This document shows, piece by piece, positions 28,550-38,250 of a stretch of 64,000 nt of DNA; the stretch's first letter is position 1, and each line of letters opens with the position of its first letter. The translations under genes and the position numbers were made by a program. The notes below the pieces were generated by a model. That model did no database searches and was not told the DNA's origin. It saw only the letters and a list, made by a program, of their open reading frames with translations. The stretch is from Pseudobdellovibrionaceae bacterium (GTDB lineage Bacteria; Bdellovibrionota; Bdellovibrionia; Bdellovibrionales; UBA1609). Location of the stretch: positions 124,001-188,000 of the forward strand of contig CANEZP010000003.1 of NCBI GenBank assembly GCA_947444305.1, given 5' to 3'.

Positions 28550-30168
28550 GTTCCACGAATAACGATAATCCAAATTTTTTCGACATCCGTACGATCATGG
28601 CTATTATCCTGGTCGCCGCCACCTTCATGGGTTGGCAGTACTATATGCAACAAAAGTATCCCGATTCGTTTAAGAAGAAGGACGCCGTCGCGCAAGACGG
28701 GAAACCCGTACAACAAGATAAGAAAGTGGCGGACGTAGAAAATCCCGGCGCGACCAATCCGCCCGCCGCCGTTCCCGATTCGGTGAAAGCGGAAGCCATC
28801 GCCGAGAGCCTCACTCCTTTTGAAAACGAGAATCTTGCTTTTCAGATCTCGAGCAAAGGCATGGGTCTTAAGAACTTCATGATCCGTAAATACAAAGACC
28901 GATCGGGTCAGGTCATCGAATTAGGCCACCCGGGTGAAAGCAGTCTCGCGCTCGAGACTCGGCTAATCGGCAGTACGCAGGCGCTTGATTTCAGAGTCGA
29001 AAAGGTGAGTGACAGCATGTTCGTTGGCCGCGCGAAAGTCGGCGACATGGAAATCACCAAGACGATGGAAGTTTTGCCCGACACTTACGTTCTTAAATAT
29101 AAGATCGCCACGCAAGGTAGCGTTGACCGCTTCGTCGGATTATCGACGGTACTCGGCGAAGAAGTGCACGATATCTCGGGCGGGAACTTCCTGCTTCCGC
29201 AATTTGCGAAGCAAGAATTTTACATCGATACCGCCGATTCACACGACCGTGTTCACTTTGACAAAAATGATGTGCAAAAATCTTGGAGCAAAGTAAAAGT
29301 CGCGGCCGTCGGTTCGCAATATTTTACCCAAGCGGTGGTCGACAATTCGCCTATTATGCCCGAAGCCAAGGCGACGATAAACCACGCGACTAAATCGGCC
29401 GAAGTGTTGATGCTCTATCCGATACTAAACAAAAACGATGGTCTCTCGCTTGAGTATTCGGCGTTTATGGGACCTAAATCCCATCACCTGTTGGTAAACG
29501 TCGACGAGAATCTTTCACACGTCGTTGATTTTGGATTCTTTAATTGGATCGGCCGGCAAATTTTGACCACGCTCAAGTGGTTCTACGCCTTAGTCGGCAA
29601 TTGGGGCGCGGCGATCATCTTGCTCACAATTTTGGTTCGCTTGATCGTGCTGCCGTTCAACGTCTACTCTTATAAGTCGATGAAGAAGATGCAGGAGATC
29701 CAGCCGCAGATCGCGCGTTTGCGCGAGCGCTACAAGGATGATCAGCAAAAGCAGCAGCAGGAAATGATGACCTTGATGCGTGAGAACAAGGTCAACCCCG
29801 TCGGGGGCTGTCTTCCTGTGCTTCTGCAATTTCCTATATTTATTGCACTATATCAGGTGCTGGGTAACAGCATCGAACTATACCAAGCGCCGTTTACCCT
29901 CTGGATTCACGATCTTTCTTTGAAGGATCCGTTTTACATCTTGCCGGTGTTGATGGGGGTAACTATGTTTATTCAACAGAAAATTACGCCTAACACGATG
30001 GATCCGGCTCAGGCCAAGATCCTTCAATTTATGCCGCTTATTTTCACGTTCTTCATGGTGTCGCTGCCCAGCGGGCTGACGCTTTACATGTGGGTCGGTG
30101 CTCTATTTAGTGTTTTGCAGCAGCTTTATTTTATGCGTGACCAAAAAAAACCGGTTCCGGCTGCGTAG
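28546..30168 (+). CDS. yidC: Membrane protein insertase YidC
   Basis: Inserts F0 subunit c, NuoK and other proteins into the inner membrane, alone or with Sec. 540 aa from a TTG at 28546, which overlaps the yidD stop and has AAGGGA upstream. Layout is that of Gram-negative YidC: first membrane helix (TIMAIILVAATFMGWQYYM), large periplasmic beta-domain (about residues 60-340), then five helices of the conserved insertase domain (WFYALVGNWGAAIILLTILVR; NPVGGCLPVLLQFPIFIALY; LMGVTMFIQQKITP). The conserved Arg of the groove is in ILVRLIVLP. Confidence 0.96.
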   Translation: MSSTNNDNPNFFDIRTIMAIILVAATFMGWQYYMQQKYPDSFKKKDAVAQDGKPVQQDKKVADVENPGATNPPAAVPDSVKAEAIAESLTPFENENLAFQISSKGMGLKNFMIRKYKDRSGQVIELGHPGESSLALETRLIGSTQALDFRVEKVSDSMFVGRAKVGDMEITKTMEVLPDTYVLKYKIATQGSVDRFVGLSTVLGEEVHDISGGNFLLPQFAKQEFYIDTADSHDRVHFDKNDVQKSWSKVKVAAVGSQYFTQAVVDNSPIMPEAKATINHATKSAEVLMLYPILNKNDGLSLEYSAFMGPKSHHLLVNVDENLSHVVDFGFFNWIGRQILTTLKWFYALVGNWGAAIILLTILVRLIVLPFNVYSYKSMKKMQEIQPQIARLRERYKDDQQKQQQEMMTLMRENKVNPVGGCLPVLLQFPIFIALYQVLGNSIELYQAPFTLWIHDLSLKDPFYILPVLMGVTMFIQQKITPNTMDPAQAKILQFMPLIFTFFMVSLPSGLTLYMWVGALFSVLQQLYFMRDQKKPVPAA

Positions 30169-30193
30169 TCAGTCTTAAAATCAGGAGAGGTAT

Positions 30194-30769
30194 ATGACAG
30201 GGTTTTTAGGAAAATTGTTCGGTAAAAAAGAAGTCAAAAAAGAAGAAGCGCTCGGTTCTGAAGGCATGGTCGAAAACATTATCGGCAATATCATCGAGCT
30301 CGCGAACTTCGAATTGTCTTACGATATTAAACGCCTTGAAGACGGAACCGTTCACGTCGACCTTTACGGTAAGGATGAAGAGATGCTTACCGGTAAAGAG
30401 GGTCAACTCCTCGATGCTTTGCAACTCTACATTCGCCGCGCCATTCAACACCAAGTTCCCGAAGACAACTTTAACGTGAACATCGACTGCGCTAATTTCC
30501 GCGAACAGGCCGACGCCGCGTTGATCGAACTTGCCGAAAAGTTAAAAGGCATTGCGCTCGAAAAAGGTAAATCGGTTTACTTCCGCGCGCTGCCGCCCAA
30601 AGATCGTAAAGTCATTCACCAATACCTTGCCGAAGACGGGCGCGTGAAAAGCCGCTCAATCGGTGACGGACATTTCAAGAAAATTAAAATCTATCCCATG
30701 AAAGAGGGCGGCGGGCCGGCAACGGACGACGCAATGGATTCACCCGATGAGGCCTTCGGAAACCGTTAG
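30194..30769 (+). CDS. jag: Jag/KhpB-like RNA-binding protein (KH plus R3H)
   Basis: 191 aa. Basic N-terminus (KLFGKKEVKKEE), a KH domain with the modified loop GKEGQLLDALQLYIRR near residue 67, and an R3H domain (DRKVIHQYLAEDGRVKSRSIGDG near 135-157, with the R-x3-H spacing). Immediately after yidC, as in many bacteria. GGAGAGG precedes the ATG. KhpB-type proteins bind RNA and influence cell elongation and division. A short Gly/Asp tail overlaps mnmE. Confidence 0.92.
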   Translation: MTGFLGKLFGKKEVKKEEALGSEGMVENIIGNIIELANFELSYDIKRLEDGTVHVDLYGKDEEMLTGKEGQLLDALQLYIRRAIQHQVPEDNFNVNIDCANFREQADAALIELAEKLKGIALEKGKSVYFRALPPKDRKVIHQYLAEDGRVKSRSIGDGHFKKIKIYPMKEGGGPATDDAMDSPDEAFGNR

Positions 30770-32165
30770 TTCCAACGTGGGCGCCTCGCTTGGGGCGTCG
30801 TCGACGGTTTGTGCCCTAGCGACGGCGCACGGAATCGGCGCCATCTCGGTCATTCGAATCAGTGGTGGCGATGCGATCGCGATCATGAGGCGGCTTGCGG
30901 GCTTCCTTCCCGAAAACTTAGAGTCCCACAAAATTTATTACGGAATCATCAAGTCGGTGGACGGCAATCGCCGTCTCGACGAGGTTTTGATTTCATATTT
31001 TGCGAACGGAAAATCGTTCACGGGCGAAACTACGTTTGAAATTTCCTGCCACGGCTCCGAGGCGATCGTTAACGATGTGTTGCAAGAGTTGGTGAACGCC
31101 GGCGCGAAGCCCGCGAAGCGCGGTGAGTTCACGTTCCGGGCCTTCATGAATGGCCGGCTTGATTTGGTGCAGGCCGAAAGTGTACTCGCAATGATCGAGT
31201 CACGCTCGACGCGTGCATCGCAATTAGCTTTAAGACAATTGCAGGGTGAGTTCTCTACCGAGCTTAAAAAGATTGCGGATGATTTAACCTGGGTACTGGC
31301 GCATCTCGAAGCCAATATTGATTACGCGAGTGAAGACATCGTGATCGCCGAGGCGGATGTTCTCGCTACACGGATGGAGAAATTGCAGACGCAAGTCGAG
31401 CGTCTGCTTTCGACGTATAAGCAGGGTCGAATCGTGCGCGAAGGATTTCAAGTTGCTTTGGTAGGTCGCCCGAACGCCGGTAAATCGTCTTTGTTGAATG
31501 CCTTGGCCGGCGAAGAGCGTGCGATCGTAACGGAAGTCGCGGGTACGACGAGGGACTTCGTCGAGGCTCAGTTTGCGATGAACGGTTACCGGGTCACGAT
31601 GATCGACACGGCCGGGCTCCGAATGACCGATGATCGTGTCGAAAAAATCGGTGTTCAAAGAACGATCGAAAAGCTGTCCTTGGTCGATATGGTTCTCTAC
31701 GTCGCCGACGCTCGCGAAGGCCTCAGCGAAGAGGACCGTGCTTTCTTCGCAAAAATCCCGTGGCATATGACAAGCGTACTCTGGAACAAAATCGATGCGC
31801 CGGAGGCCGAAGCTCGCGTTCTGCCTGATTCGCGCCTCTTTTGCGCCGAGCCTGTCCAACTCATTTCGGTGAGCGCCCATACGGGTCAAGGTCTGGAGGC
31901 CCTGCGCGCGGCCATCGTCGCGAAGCTTTCGACTGAGGTTTCGGAGGATTCGACTTTGGTGGCGAACGTCAGGCATTTCGAAGGTTTGAAAACGGTACGT
32001 ACCGCCGTAGCGGCAAGTTTGCCACTCGTGTTAAACGGAGAATCTCCGGATTTGATCGCCTTGGAACTACAGACGGGATTGGTCGCCCTTTACGAAATTC
32101 TTGGGCTGACTTACGACGATCAAGTGATGGACCGTGTTTTTAAAGAATTCTGTCTAGGAAAGTAA
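30747..32165 (+). CDS. mnmE: tRNA modification GTPase MnmE
   Basis: Works with MnmG to make cmnm5U34 in tRNA wobble positions. 472 aa: N-terminal tetrahydrofolate-binding domain ([37 protein letters not shown] near residue 130), helical domain with inserted G domain (G1 [14 protein letters not shown] near 232; GTTRDF; DTAG; NKID near 348) and the C-terminal FCLGK with the catalytic Cys. The ATG at 30747 overlaps jag by 23 bases; the first 15 residues are extra relative to most homologues. Confidence 0.96.
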   Translation: MRPSETVSSNVGASLGASSTVCALATAHGIGAISVIRISGGDAIAIMRRLAGFLPENLESHKIYYGIIKSVDGNRRLDEVLISYFANGKSFTGETTFEISCHGSEAIVNDVLQELVNAGAKPAKRGEFTFRAFMNGRLDLVQAESVLAMIESRSTRASQLALRQLQGEFSTELKKIADDLTWVLAHLEANIDYASEDIVIAEADVLATRMEKLQTQVERLLSTYKQGRIVREGFQVALVGRPNAGKSSLLNALAGEERAIVTEVAGTTRDFVEAQFAMNGYRVTMIDTAGLRMTDDRVEKIGVQRTIEKLSLVDMVLYVADAREGLSEEDRAFFAKIPWHMTSVLWNKIDAPEAEARVLPDSRLFCAEPVQLISVSAHTGQGLEALRAAIVAKLSTEVSEDSTLVANVRHFEGLKTVRTAVAASLPLVLNGESPDLIALELQTGLVALYEILGLTYDDQVMDRVFKEFCLGK

Positions 32166-32167
32166 TC

Positions 32168-34066
32168 ATGAGCGACGGCACCAGAAATTTTGATGTGATT
32201 GTCATCGGCGCGGGGCATGCCGGTATCGAGGCGGCTTTGGCCAGTCACCGTCTAGGTCTTAACGTCATGATGGTGACCACGAACACCGATCGGATCGGCT
32301 ACATGAGTTGCAATCCGTCGATCGGAGGTCTAGGCAAGGGCCACATGGTTCGCGAGATCGATATTCTCGGCGGCGCGATGGCCCAGGCCGCCGATCGTAC
32401 CTGCATCCAATTCAAAAGATTGAACGCGCGCAAAGGTCCGGCAGTTCGCGGATCACGGTCGCAATGTGACAAAGATCTCTATTGTGAATACATGGGTTCA
32501 CGTTTACTGAACCTCGACCGGATGACCGTCCTTGAATCCGAAGCCAAGTCATTAATCCTGGAAAATGGGCGTTGTTTAGGGATTGTCGACGAGCAAGGTT
32601 CGAAGATCTTCGCTAAGGCGGTGATCATTACGACCGGTACCTTCATGAATGCGGTCATGCACATCGGTTTACAAAAAATTGAAGGTGGCCGCGTCGGCGA
32701 TAAAGCCACCCGTGGAATTTCGGATCAGCTCCGCGAACACGGCTTCCGCGTGACTCGACTAAAGACCGGTACGCCCGCGCGCTTGGACCGTGATTCGATC
32801 GATTGGTCTAAAACCTCACCGCAGTGGGGCGATGAGAAATTTATGCCGTTCAGCTTCCGGAGTCCGAAGGCCGTTCAGCAAAAACAGATCGCCTGTTTCC
32901 TCAGTTATACGAATGAGCGCACTCACGAAATCATCCGGAATAATCTTGATAAATCACCGATGTTTTTAGGCATCATCGAAGGAATCGGCCCGCGCTATTG
33001 TCCGTCGATTGAAGACAAAGTCACCCGCTTCGCCGACAAAGATAAACACCAGACATTTCTAGAGCCGGAAGGTTTAACGACCAATTCGATTTACCTTCAA
33101 GGTATCTCGACTTGTTTGCCCGAAGATATTCAGTATCAATTCCTGAGAACCATTCCTGGTCTAGAGAACGTGAAAATGCTCAAGCCGGGTTATGCCGTCG
33201 AGTACGATTTTATCGAACCTACCCAAATTCATCACACGCTGGAAAGTCGCACCATTCAGAATCTTTACCTCGCCGGTCAAATCAACGGAACGAGTGGGTA
33301 TGAAGAGGCGGCCGCGCAAGGTTTGCTCGCCGGCGCGAACGCAGGATTAAAAATTCTGGAGCGCGAACCTTTGATACTCGGTCGCGATCAAGCGTACATG
33401 GGCGTGTTGGTCGATGACTTGGTTTGCAAAGGCACCAAAGAGCCTTATCGCATGATGACCTCACGCGCGGAGTTCCGGCTTGTTTTAAGAGAAGACAATA
33501 CGATCGAGCGTTTAGCAGGGGTCGCACGAAACGCCGGTTTGATATCGGAGGCCGACTTTGAACATCTGAGTGAGATCATGGCCAAAAGACAGAAGCTGCT
33601 CTCGGATTTAGAGACGGTGCAGATCGTTCCGAACGCCGCTACTCAGGAAAAACTCGTAAAATTAAACACCCCAGTTATAAATAAGCCGTTAAAAGCCGCG
33701 GACTTGCTACGCCGCGATGAAATCGAGTGTTTAGATCTGCGGGTGTTCGGCGTGGACGTGAGCGAGGATGAAAACGTTCATTCGCCCGTCGAAATCCACG
33801 TCAAATATTCGGGCTACATTCACCGGCAGAACGAGATGGTCGATCAAGCCAAGAAGCTAGAAAATATGCGTTTGCCGGCGGATTTGCCGTACATGTCCGT
33901 ACGTGGATTATCTCGTGAGGAAGTTGAAAAACTGAACACCATTCAACCGCGGTCTCTGGGACAGGCGCAAAGAATAAGTGGCGTGAATCCCTCTGCAATC
34001 CAAGCTATATTGGTTTTTTTGAAAGGCCGCGAACGCGCGGCTTTAGCAGAGGAGCGCGTGCTGTGA
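32168..34066 (+). CDS. mnmG: tRNA uridine 5-carboxymethylaminomethyl modification enzyme MnmG
   Basis: FAD-dependent partner of MnmE, 632 aa. FAD-binding motif [14 protein letters not shown] near residue 12, [21 protein letters not shown] split near 50-70, the conserved Cys segments CNPSIGG and [12 protein letters not shown], and C-terminal QIDEMVDQ-like helical region ([16 protein letters not shown]). AGGAAAG precedes the ATG. Its stop overlaps the rsmG start (GTGA). Confidence 0.97.
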   Translation: MSDGTRNFDVIVIGAGHAGIEAALASHRLGLNVMMVTTNTDRIGYMSCNPSIGGLGKGHMVREIDILGGAMAQAADRTCIQFKRLNARKGPAVRGSRSQCDKDLYCEYMGSRLLNLDRMTVLESEAKSLILENGRCLGIVDEQGSKIFAKAVIITTGTFMNAVMHIGLQKIEGGRVGDKATRGISDQLREHGFRVTRLKTGTPARLDRDSIDWSKTSPQWGDEKFMPFSFRSPKAVQQKQIACFLSYTNERTHEIIRNNLDKSPMFLGIIEGIGPRYCPSIEDKVTRFADKDKHQTFLEPEGLTTNSIYLQGISTCLPEDIQYQFLRTIPGLENVKMLKPGYAVEYDFIEPTQIHHTLESRTIQNLYLAGQINGTSGYEEAAAQGLLAGANAGLKILEREPLILGRDQAYMGVLVDDLVCKGTKEPYRMMTSRAEFRLVLREDNTIERLAGVARNAGLISEADFEHLSEIMAKRQKLLSDLETVQIVPNAATQEKLVKLNTPVINKPLKAADLLRRDEIECLDLRVFGVDVSEDENVHSPVEIHVKYSGYIHRQNEMVDQAKKLENMRLPADLPYMSVRGLSREEVEKLNTIQPRSLGQAQRISGVNPSAIQAILVFLKGRERAALAEERVL

Positions 34067-34767
34067 GTTCAAAATTTTCGACCCCAAGATTTCCGCCGAC
34101 GGCCGCTGAGAAAAAACCGGAAGCACCAAAGGGTGACAATGCCCTATGGCGGGTCCCCGAGTGGTTCCCGGATTTAAACCCGTCCGTGATTCAGAAGATG
34201 CAGATCTACCATAGCGAGCTCCTAAAATTTAATTCAAAGCTCAATTTGATTTCCCGAAATACGGAGCGCGATGCGGACGAGGCTCACTTTGCGGACTGCA
34301 TTTTGGCGACGAAGCTGATGGCGAAGGTAAACCTTAATAAGCCCGTTTATGATTTCGGCGCGGGCAACGGTTTCCCGGGAATTATTTTATCGATTCTTAT
34401 TCCGAACGTCGAATTCCGGATGGTTGAGAGTGACTCGCGCAAATGCGAGTTTCTGAAACACATGGTCGCGGCTCTCGAGTTGAAAAATGCTCAGGTACTG
34501 AACGTAAGGGTCGAAACCTTACTCTCTTCGGAAATGGAAATTGCGGTTTCTCGGGGCTTTGCGAGCATTTCGAAGGCTCTTCTTGCGACCAATAAGGGAT
34601 TTCAAAAGGGTGGACGGCTCTATCACCTCAAAGGGAGCAACTGGAGTTCCGAAATCGCCGAAATTCCCACGCAACTGATCTCTCTTTGGTCTCCGGAGCT
34701 CATTGGAGAATACACCTTGCCCGACACTCAGGCTCGACGTGTTGTGGTCTGCACAACTAAAAATTAG
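34063..34767 (+). CDS. rsmG: 16S rRNA (guanine527-N7)-methyltransferase
   Basis: Methylates G527 of 16S rRNA using S-adenosylmethionine; loss in other species gives low-level streptomycin resistance. 234 aa with SAM motif [17 protein letters not shown] near residue 98 and [13 protein letters not shown] near 165. The GTG at 34063 overlaps the mnmG stop by four bases. The first 35 residues (Pro-rich) extend beyond the usual start. The first parS site lies 12 bases after the stop. Confidence 0.95.
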   Translation: MSSKFSTPRFPPTAAEKKPEAPKGDNALWRVPEWFPDLNPSVIQKMQIYHSELLKFNSKLNLISRNTERDADEAHFADCILATKLMAKVNLNKPVYDFGAGNGFPGIILSILIPNVEFRMVESDSRKCEFLKHMVAALELKNAQVLNVRVETLLSSEMEIAVSRGFASISKALLATNKGFQKGGRLYHLKGSNWSSEIAEIPTQLISLWSPELIGEYTLPDTQARRVVVCTTKN

Positions 34768-34778
34768 TTCTGTACGGG

Positions 34779-34794
34779 TGTTCCACGTGGAACA
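34779..34794. promoter_or_regulatory. parS: parS site 1
   Basis: TGTTCCACGTGGAACA, a perfect 16-base palindrome and a canonical ParB-binding centromere sequence, just after rsmG and 0.75 kb before parA. Confidence 0.95.
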
Positions 34795-34824
34795 TCTCTC
34801 AAAAGTTTTAAATTAAAATTCGCA

Positions 34825-34840
34825 TGTTCCACGTAGAACA
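34825..34840. promoter_or_regulatory. parS: parS site 2
   Basis: TGTTCCACGTAGAACA, one change from the perfect palindrome, 46 bases after site 1. Confidence 0.9.
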
Positions 34841-34866
34841 AAGATCATAAGGGTTGTTTTGCCGAA

Positions 34867-34882
34867 TGTTCCACGTGGAACA
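34867..34882. promoter_or_regulatory. parS: parS site 3
   Basis: TGTTCCACGTGGAACA, perfect, 42 bases after site 2 and 7 bases from the stop of the leftward lipoprotein gene. Confidence 0.95.
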
Positions 34883-34889
34883 GCGGCAA

Positions 34890-35435
34890 TTAGTGGCCGC
34901 TTGGTGCAGGCGCGGCGCCGTGTTCGCCACCGGCCGGCTTGGCGGCCGCGGGTTGACTGCCGGGCTGCCGATCCGCGAGCTTCGGGACACGCGTGGCCCA
35001 GTTTCGGTTGGACTCCTGGAGCCTGAGATTCGTTTGATAATCTAAAAATTCCTGCGGATCAGGCCAGGGTTTGTCCGCCGCGAAAGCTTTTTTATAAGCC
35101 AATCGTGCCACCAACCGACGGCGCTCGGCGCGGATGCGATAGTAGCGGGACAGTTGATCCGCGTTCATTAATTTCAGCTTTTCTTTCGCCAATTCTTTTT
35201 GGAAGTTTTTAACTTCGATCGTTCGTGCTTCGGCCTTACGTAAGGACTCTTCCAGCGTCGGAATCTTTGCCTTCGATTCTTCCAAATTTTTTGTGTAAGC
35301 CGAATGACGTGCGGATAAATCTTTAAAAATCGGATCAAGATTCTCAGGGGTGGGATCTTCTTTCTTGCAACCCAGGATCATGCACGAGAGCATAAGTCCG
35401 ACGATGAAGTGAAGTATGGAATAGGAACGATTCAT
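34890..35435 (-). CDS. Coiled-coil lipoprotein of unknown function
   Basis: 181 aa from the ATG at 35435, with GGGGAG upstream. Signal MNRSYSILHFIVGLMLSCMILGC ends in a clear lipobox (ILGC; the Cys is at residue 23), so it is probably anchored in a periplasm-facing membrane. Residues about 45-120 are charged and helical (EESKAKIPTLEESLRKAEA, NFQKELAKEKLKLMNADQL), likely a coiled coil; the tail is Gly/Ala/Pro/His-rich. It is the only leftward gene in the rightward segregation block, flanked by parS sites. Not recognised. Confidence 0.8.
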   Translation of the reverse strand: MNRSYSILHFIVGLMLSCMILGCKKEDPTPENLDPIFKDLSARHSAYTKNLEESKAKIPTLEESLRKAEARTIEVKNFQKELAKEKLKLMNADQLSRYYRIRAERRRLVARLAYKKAFAADKPWPDPQEFLDYQTNLRLQESNRNWATRVPKLADRQPGSQPAAAKPAGGEHGAAPAPSGH

Positions 35436-35453
35436 TTTCGAATGGACTCCCCA

Positions 35454-35469
35454 AGTTCTACATGGAACA
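35454..35469. promoter_or_regulatory. Degenerate parS-like sequence
   Basis: AGTTCTACATGGAACA differs from the three nearby parS sites at three of 16 positions. It lies in the divergent region between the lipoprotein gene and parA. It may be a decayed or weak ParB site. Confidence 0.4.
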
Positions 35470-35536
35470 ATCGGCAAGATTTACAAAGTAATTGAGCCTT
35501 ACCACCAATATATGCATCAAAGACGAGGGACCTAGC

Positions 35537-36754
35537 ATGGCGAGAATCATATGTGTGGCTAACCAGAAGGGCGGAGTAGGCAAAACCACGACTTCGGTCA
35601 ACCTGGCCGCGGCGCTTACTCTTCTGAATAAGCGAGTACTCATTGTAGACATGGATCCACAGGGCAACGCGTCAAGTGGGCTTGGCGTCAAGAGATATGA
35701 AAATCAAGAAGCTAATATTTACCAAGTTTTGATCGGTGAGAAGCCTATCCAAGAGACTATCCAGGCTACTCAGGTGACTAATCTGGATATCATCCCGGCT
35801 AACCCCGATTTGGTGGGGGCCGAGATCGAATTGGTCGATATGCCGCAGCGCGAATACCGTCTGAAGGCCGCACTTCATCAGGTCAAAGGCACCTACCACT
35901 ACATCCTGATCGACTGCCCGCCCTCACTGGGTTTATTGACCGTGAATTCTCTCTCGGCGGCCGAGACTTTTTTGGTTCCGCTCCAGTGTGAGTACTATGC
36001 ACTGGAAGGTCTCTCCCAACTGCTCAACACTGCCGGATTGATTAAGAAATCTCTAAACCCGGAGCTCAGAATCGAAGGGATTTGCCTGACGATGTTCGAT
36101 GCTCGTAACAACTTATCGCATCAAGTGGTCGCCGAAATTCAGAATCATTTCGGCGAGAAAGTCTTCGCCGCGATCATCCCTAGAAACGTTCGTCTTTCGG
36201 AAGCGCCCTCGCACGGGCAAACCATTTTTCAGTACGACGCCAAGAGCCTCGGCGCGAAGAAATACAAGGAACTTGCTGAGGAGCTCGACGCTCGCGTCTA
36301 CGGAACGGTCGCCCCGACAAAGGTCGCGCCCGCCGCCGCTCCGGTCATCACACCTCCGCCCATTGTTTCTTTCGCACCGGAGCCGCCGCCGGTCGAGTTA
36401 CCGCCGGAGCCGACTCCGGCGATCATGTCCGTGGAGGCCGCGATCGAAGAACATTTTGCGACCGAAGAGTCGCCGGACCTTGAGCTAGCCGAGCACCAAC
36501 CAGGAAATCATGAAACGGCTTCTCATGATTTTATCGAGCCGTCGTCTCATGACCACTCTGAACACGACCACGACCACGACCACGCCGAGCATGAACATAC
36601 GGAGCATGAACAAAATCTTTCGAGCGAACACATCGCCGAAAATAATTTTTCCGCTTCCGAACACGAAGAAACGGCCAAAGACATCACCGAAATGACCGAC
36701 GAAGAACTCGAACTTCTGACGGCCCCCGGCCGCGAAGGAGACCTCCATGTCTGA
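35537..36754 (+). CDS. parA: Chromosome partitioning ATPase ParA with long acidic, His-rich tail
   Basis: 405 aa from the ATG at 35537 with GAGGGA upstream. Residues 1-255 are a normal ParA/Soj: deviant Walker A NQKGGVGKTTTSVNLA at residue 8, VDMDPQGNASSGLG near 38, IDCPPSLGLLTVNSL near 122. The last 150 residues are additional: a Pro-rich linker (about 260-295) then an acidic His-rich stretch with alternating HDHDHDHAEHEH and an acidic end (EMTDEELELLTAPG). The frame is continuous into the parB overlap, so the tail is real coding DNA. ParA gradients move ParB-parS complexes. Confidence 0.95.
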   Translation: MARIICVANQKGGVGKTTTSVNLAAALTLLNKRVLIVDMDPQGNASSGLGVKRYENQEANIYQVLIGEKPIQETIQATQVTNLDIIPANPDLVGAEIELVDMPQREYRLKAALHQVKGTYHYILIDCPPSLGLLTVNSLSAAETFLVPLQCEYYALEGLSQLLNTAGLIKKSLNPELRIEGICLTMFDARNNLSHQVVAEIQNHFGEKVFAAIIPRNVRLSEAPSHGQTIFQYDAKSLGAKKYKELAEELDARVYGTVAPTKVAPAAAPVITPPPIVSFAPEPPPVELPPEPTPAIMSVEAAIEEHFATEESPDLELAEHQPGNHETASHDFIEPSSHDHSEHDHDHDHAEHEHTEHEQNLSSEHIAENNFSASEHEETAKDITEMTDEELELLTAPGREGDLHV

Positions 36755-37859
36755 TGCACAAGCGACAAAAAATCCGAAGCAACAAAAAGGTCTAGGGCGT
36801 GGCCTCGGCTCCTTACTTGGAAATTCGGGCAACGGTGCGTTTTCGAAATCGACACCGGTCCAGGACAACTTGGTTGAAAAGTTAAGCGCCGATCTTCCAA
36901 GCCAACAAGTCACCGCGATCAAGGAGGGATTTGTCGAAACCACGGCGCCCGCAGTGGCCGCAGCTCCGGTCGCCGAACCCGCTAAGACCGAAGTCCAGGC
37001 CAAGGCCGAACCGACGAATGTCGAGCCGCCAAAGGTCGAGACACCGCCGGTGCCGCAGGTTCCTCCGCATATGCGCTTGTGGAACATCGCCATCGAAAAG
37101 ATCTTTCCGAATCCGAACCAGCCTCGCCAAGTTTTCGATAAAGAAGCACTGGATGAACTCGCACTGTCGATTATGGAAAAAGGGATTATTCAACCCTTGC
37201 TCGTGCGAAAGAGCGAAGATGATACTTTTGAGATCATCGCCGGCGAGCGACGCTGGCGTGCGGCACAAATTGCGGGGCTTAAAGATGTCCCGGCGCTGAT
37301 TAAAGATATCGAAGACCAGGAAGTACTCGAGCTAGCGCTGATCGAAAACATCCAACGTGAGAACTTGAATCCAATCGAGGAATCGGAAGCGTACGAATTC
37401 CTTATGAAAAAGTATAACTTAACGCAGGAAAAATTGGCCACCAAGGTCGGCAAAGACAGGGCGACCGTTGCGAACATGCTTCGTTTGCTGAATCTTCAAC
37501 CCGGTGTGCGGCAGATGGTCTCGCGCGGTGAGCTGTCCATGGGCCAGGCGAAGGTCCTGCTGGGAATATCCGACGGCCGCGCGCAGGAAAAAATGGCCGA
37601 AAAAGCCCGGAATCTAAACTTGAGCGTCCGCGCACTCGAAAAAATGGTCGCCGCCGGCAAGAGTTCTTCGAACGAAAAGACAACGGAAGATTTGCCCACA
37701 AAAATGGCACGTGCACTTGGCGAAGAGCTGCAGAAGCTCATCGGTTCGAAGGTTGTGCTGGATTACGAAAAAGGCAAAGGTAAGATCACGATCAATTTCT
37801 ACTCGGATCAAGAGCTGAACCAAATCGCGGACACTTTGAGGGACTCATGGCGGCATTAG
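36747..37859 (+). CDS. parB: Chromosome partitioning protein ParB
   Basis: CTP-dependent DNA clamp that loads at parS, 370 aa. N-terminal ParA-stimulating peptide KGLGRGLGSLLG near residue 15, long Ala/Pro/Glu linker (55-105), then the ParB CTPase domain with FPNPNQPRQVFDKEALDELA and GERRWRAAQ (about residue 170), and a HTH (LTQEKLATKVGKDRATVANML near 225). C-terminal dimerisation domain ends KGKITINFYSDQELNQI. Overlaps parA by 8 bases and bactofilin by 13. Confidence 0.96.
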   Translation: MSDAQATKNPKQQKGLGRGLGSLLGNSGNGAFSKSTPVQDNLVEKLSADLPSQQVTAIKEGFVETTAPAVAAAPVAEPAKTEVQAKAEPTNVEPPKVETPPVPQVPPHMRLWNIAIEKIFPNPNQPRQVFDKEALDELALSIMEKGIIQPLLVRKSEDDTFEIIAGERRWRAAQIAGLKDVPALIKDIEDQEVLELALIENIQRENLNPIEESEAYEFLMKKYNLTQEKLATKVGKDRATVANMLRLLNLQPGVRQMVSRGELSMGQAKVLLGISDGRAQEKMAEKARNLNLSVRALEKMVAAGKSSSNEKTTEDLPTKMARALGEELQKLIGSKVVLDYEKGKGKITINFYSDQELNQIADTLRDSWRH

Positions 37860-38188
37860 AAACAGAAAGTTCGGTTACGGCGCTCCTCGAAAAAGGAGCG
37901 TCCTTCGATGGTCGGCTCACTTTTGAAGGGACGGTGCGCATCGGTGGGCATTTCCGCGGCGAGATCTTCACAAACGATACGCTTGTAATTAATCCAGGAG
38001 CGCAAGTCGAAGCGCAGATCGAAGCCGAAACCGTGATCATTAGCGGCGCGGTCAAAGGCAATATCTTCGCGCGTCGCCGGGTGATCATGCATCCGCCCGC
38101 CATTTTTCAAGGTACGGTAACGACACCGTCCTTACGCATCGACGAAGGCGTCTTATTTGAAGGTGCCTCATATATGCCGAAGAATTAA
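37847..38188 (+). CDS. Bactofilin
   Basis: 113 aa bactofilin (polymer-forming cytoskeletal) domain. Repeating beta-helix turns, for example GASFDGRLTFEGTVRIGGHF, INPGAQVEAQIEAETVII and VKGNIFARRRVIMH, with a short N-terminal tail (METESS-like, starting MAALETESSV). Bactofilins form nucleotide-free filaments; in Myxococcus, BacNOP bind ParABS components and hold the origin region near the poles, and in Bdellovibrio a bactofilin acts in cell shape. Overlap with parB by 13 bases suits a role with chromosome segregation here, which is inference. Confidence 0.93.
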   Translation: MAALETESSVTALLEKGASFDGRLTFEGTVRIGGHFRGEIFTNDTLVINPGAQVEAQIEAETVIISGAVKGNIFARRRVIMHPPAIFQGTVTTPSLRIDEGVLFEGASYMPKN

Positions 38189-38217
38189 TTTACACGGCGT
38201 CAGCAAATATATATATA
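38189..38217 (+). promoter_or_regulatory. Sigma-70-type promoter of the atpF'-C operon
   Basis: TTTACA, 17 bases, TATATA in the 62-base gap between bactofilin and atpF'. The A/T-rich TATATATATAGA around the -10 offers alternative registers. It is the only obvious promoter for the seven-gene ATP synthase block. Confidence 0.55.
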
Positions 38218-38250
38218 GAGGCGACCTCATAATCAAAAGGATGCGCCTTC

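Noticed and set aside
36545-36640. Frameshift in the ParA His-rich region
   Set aside because: The frame continues for 150 codons with normal codon use and ends at a natural overlap with parB, so sequencing error is not needed to explain it.
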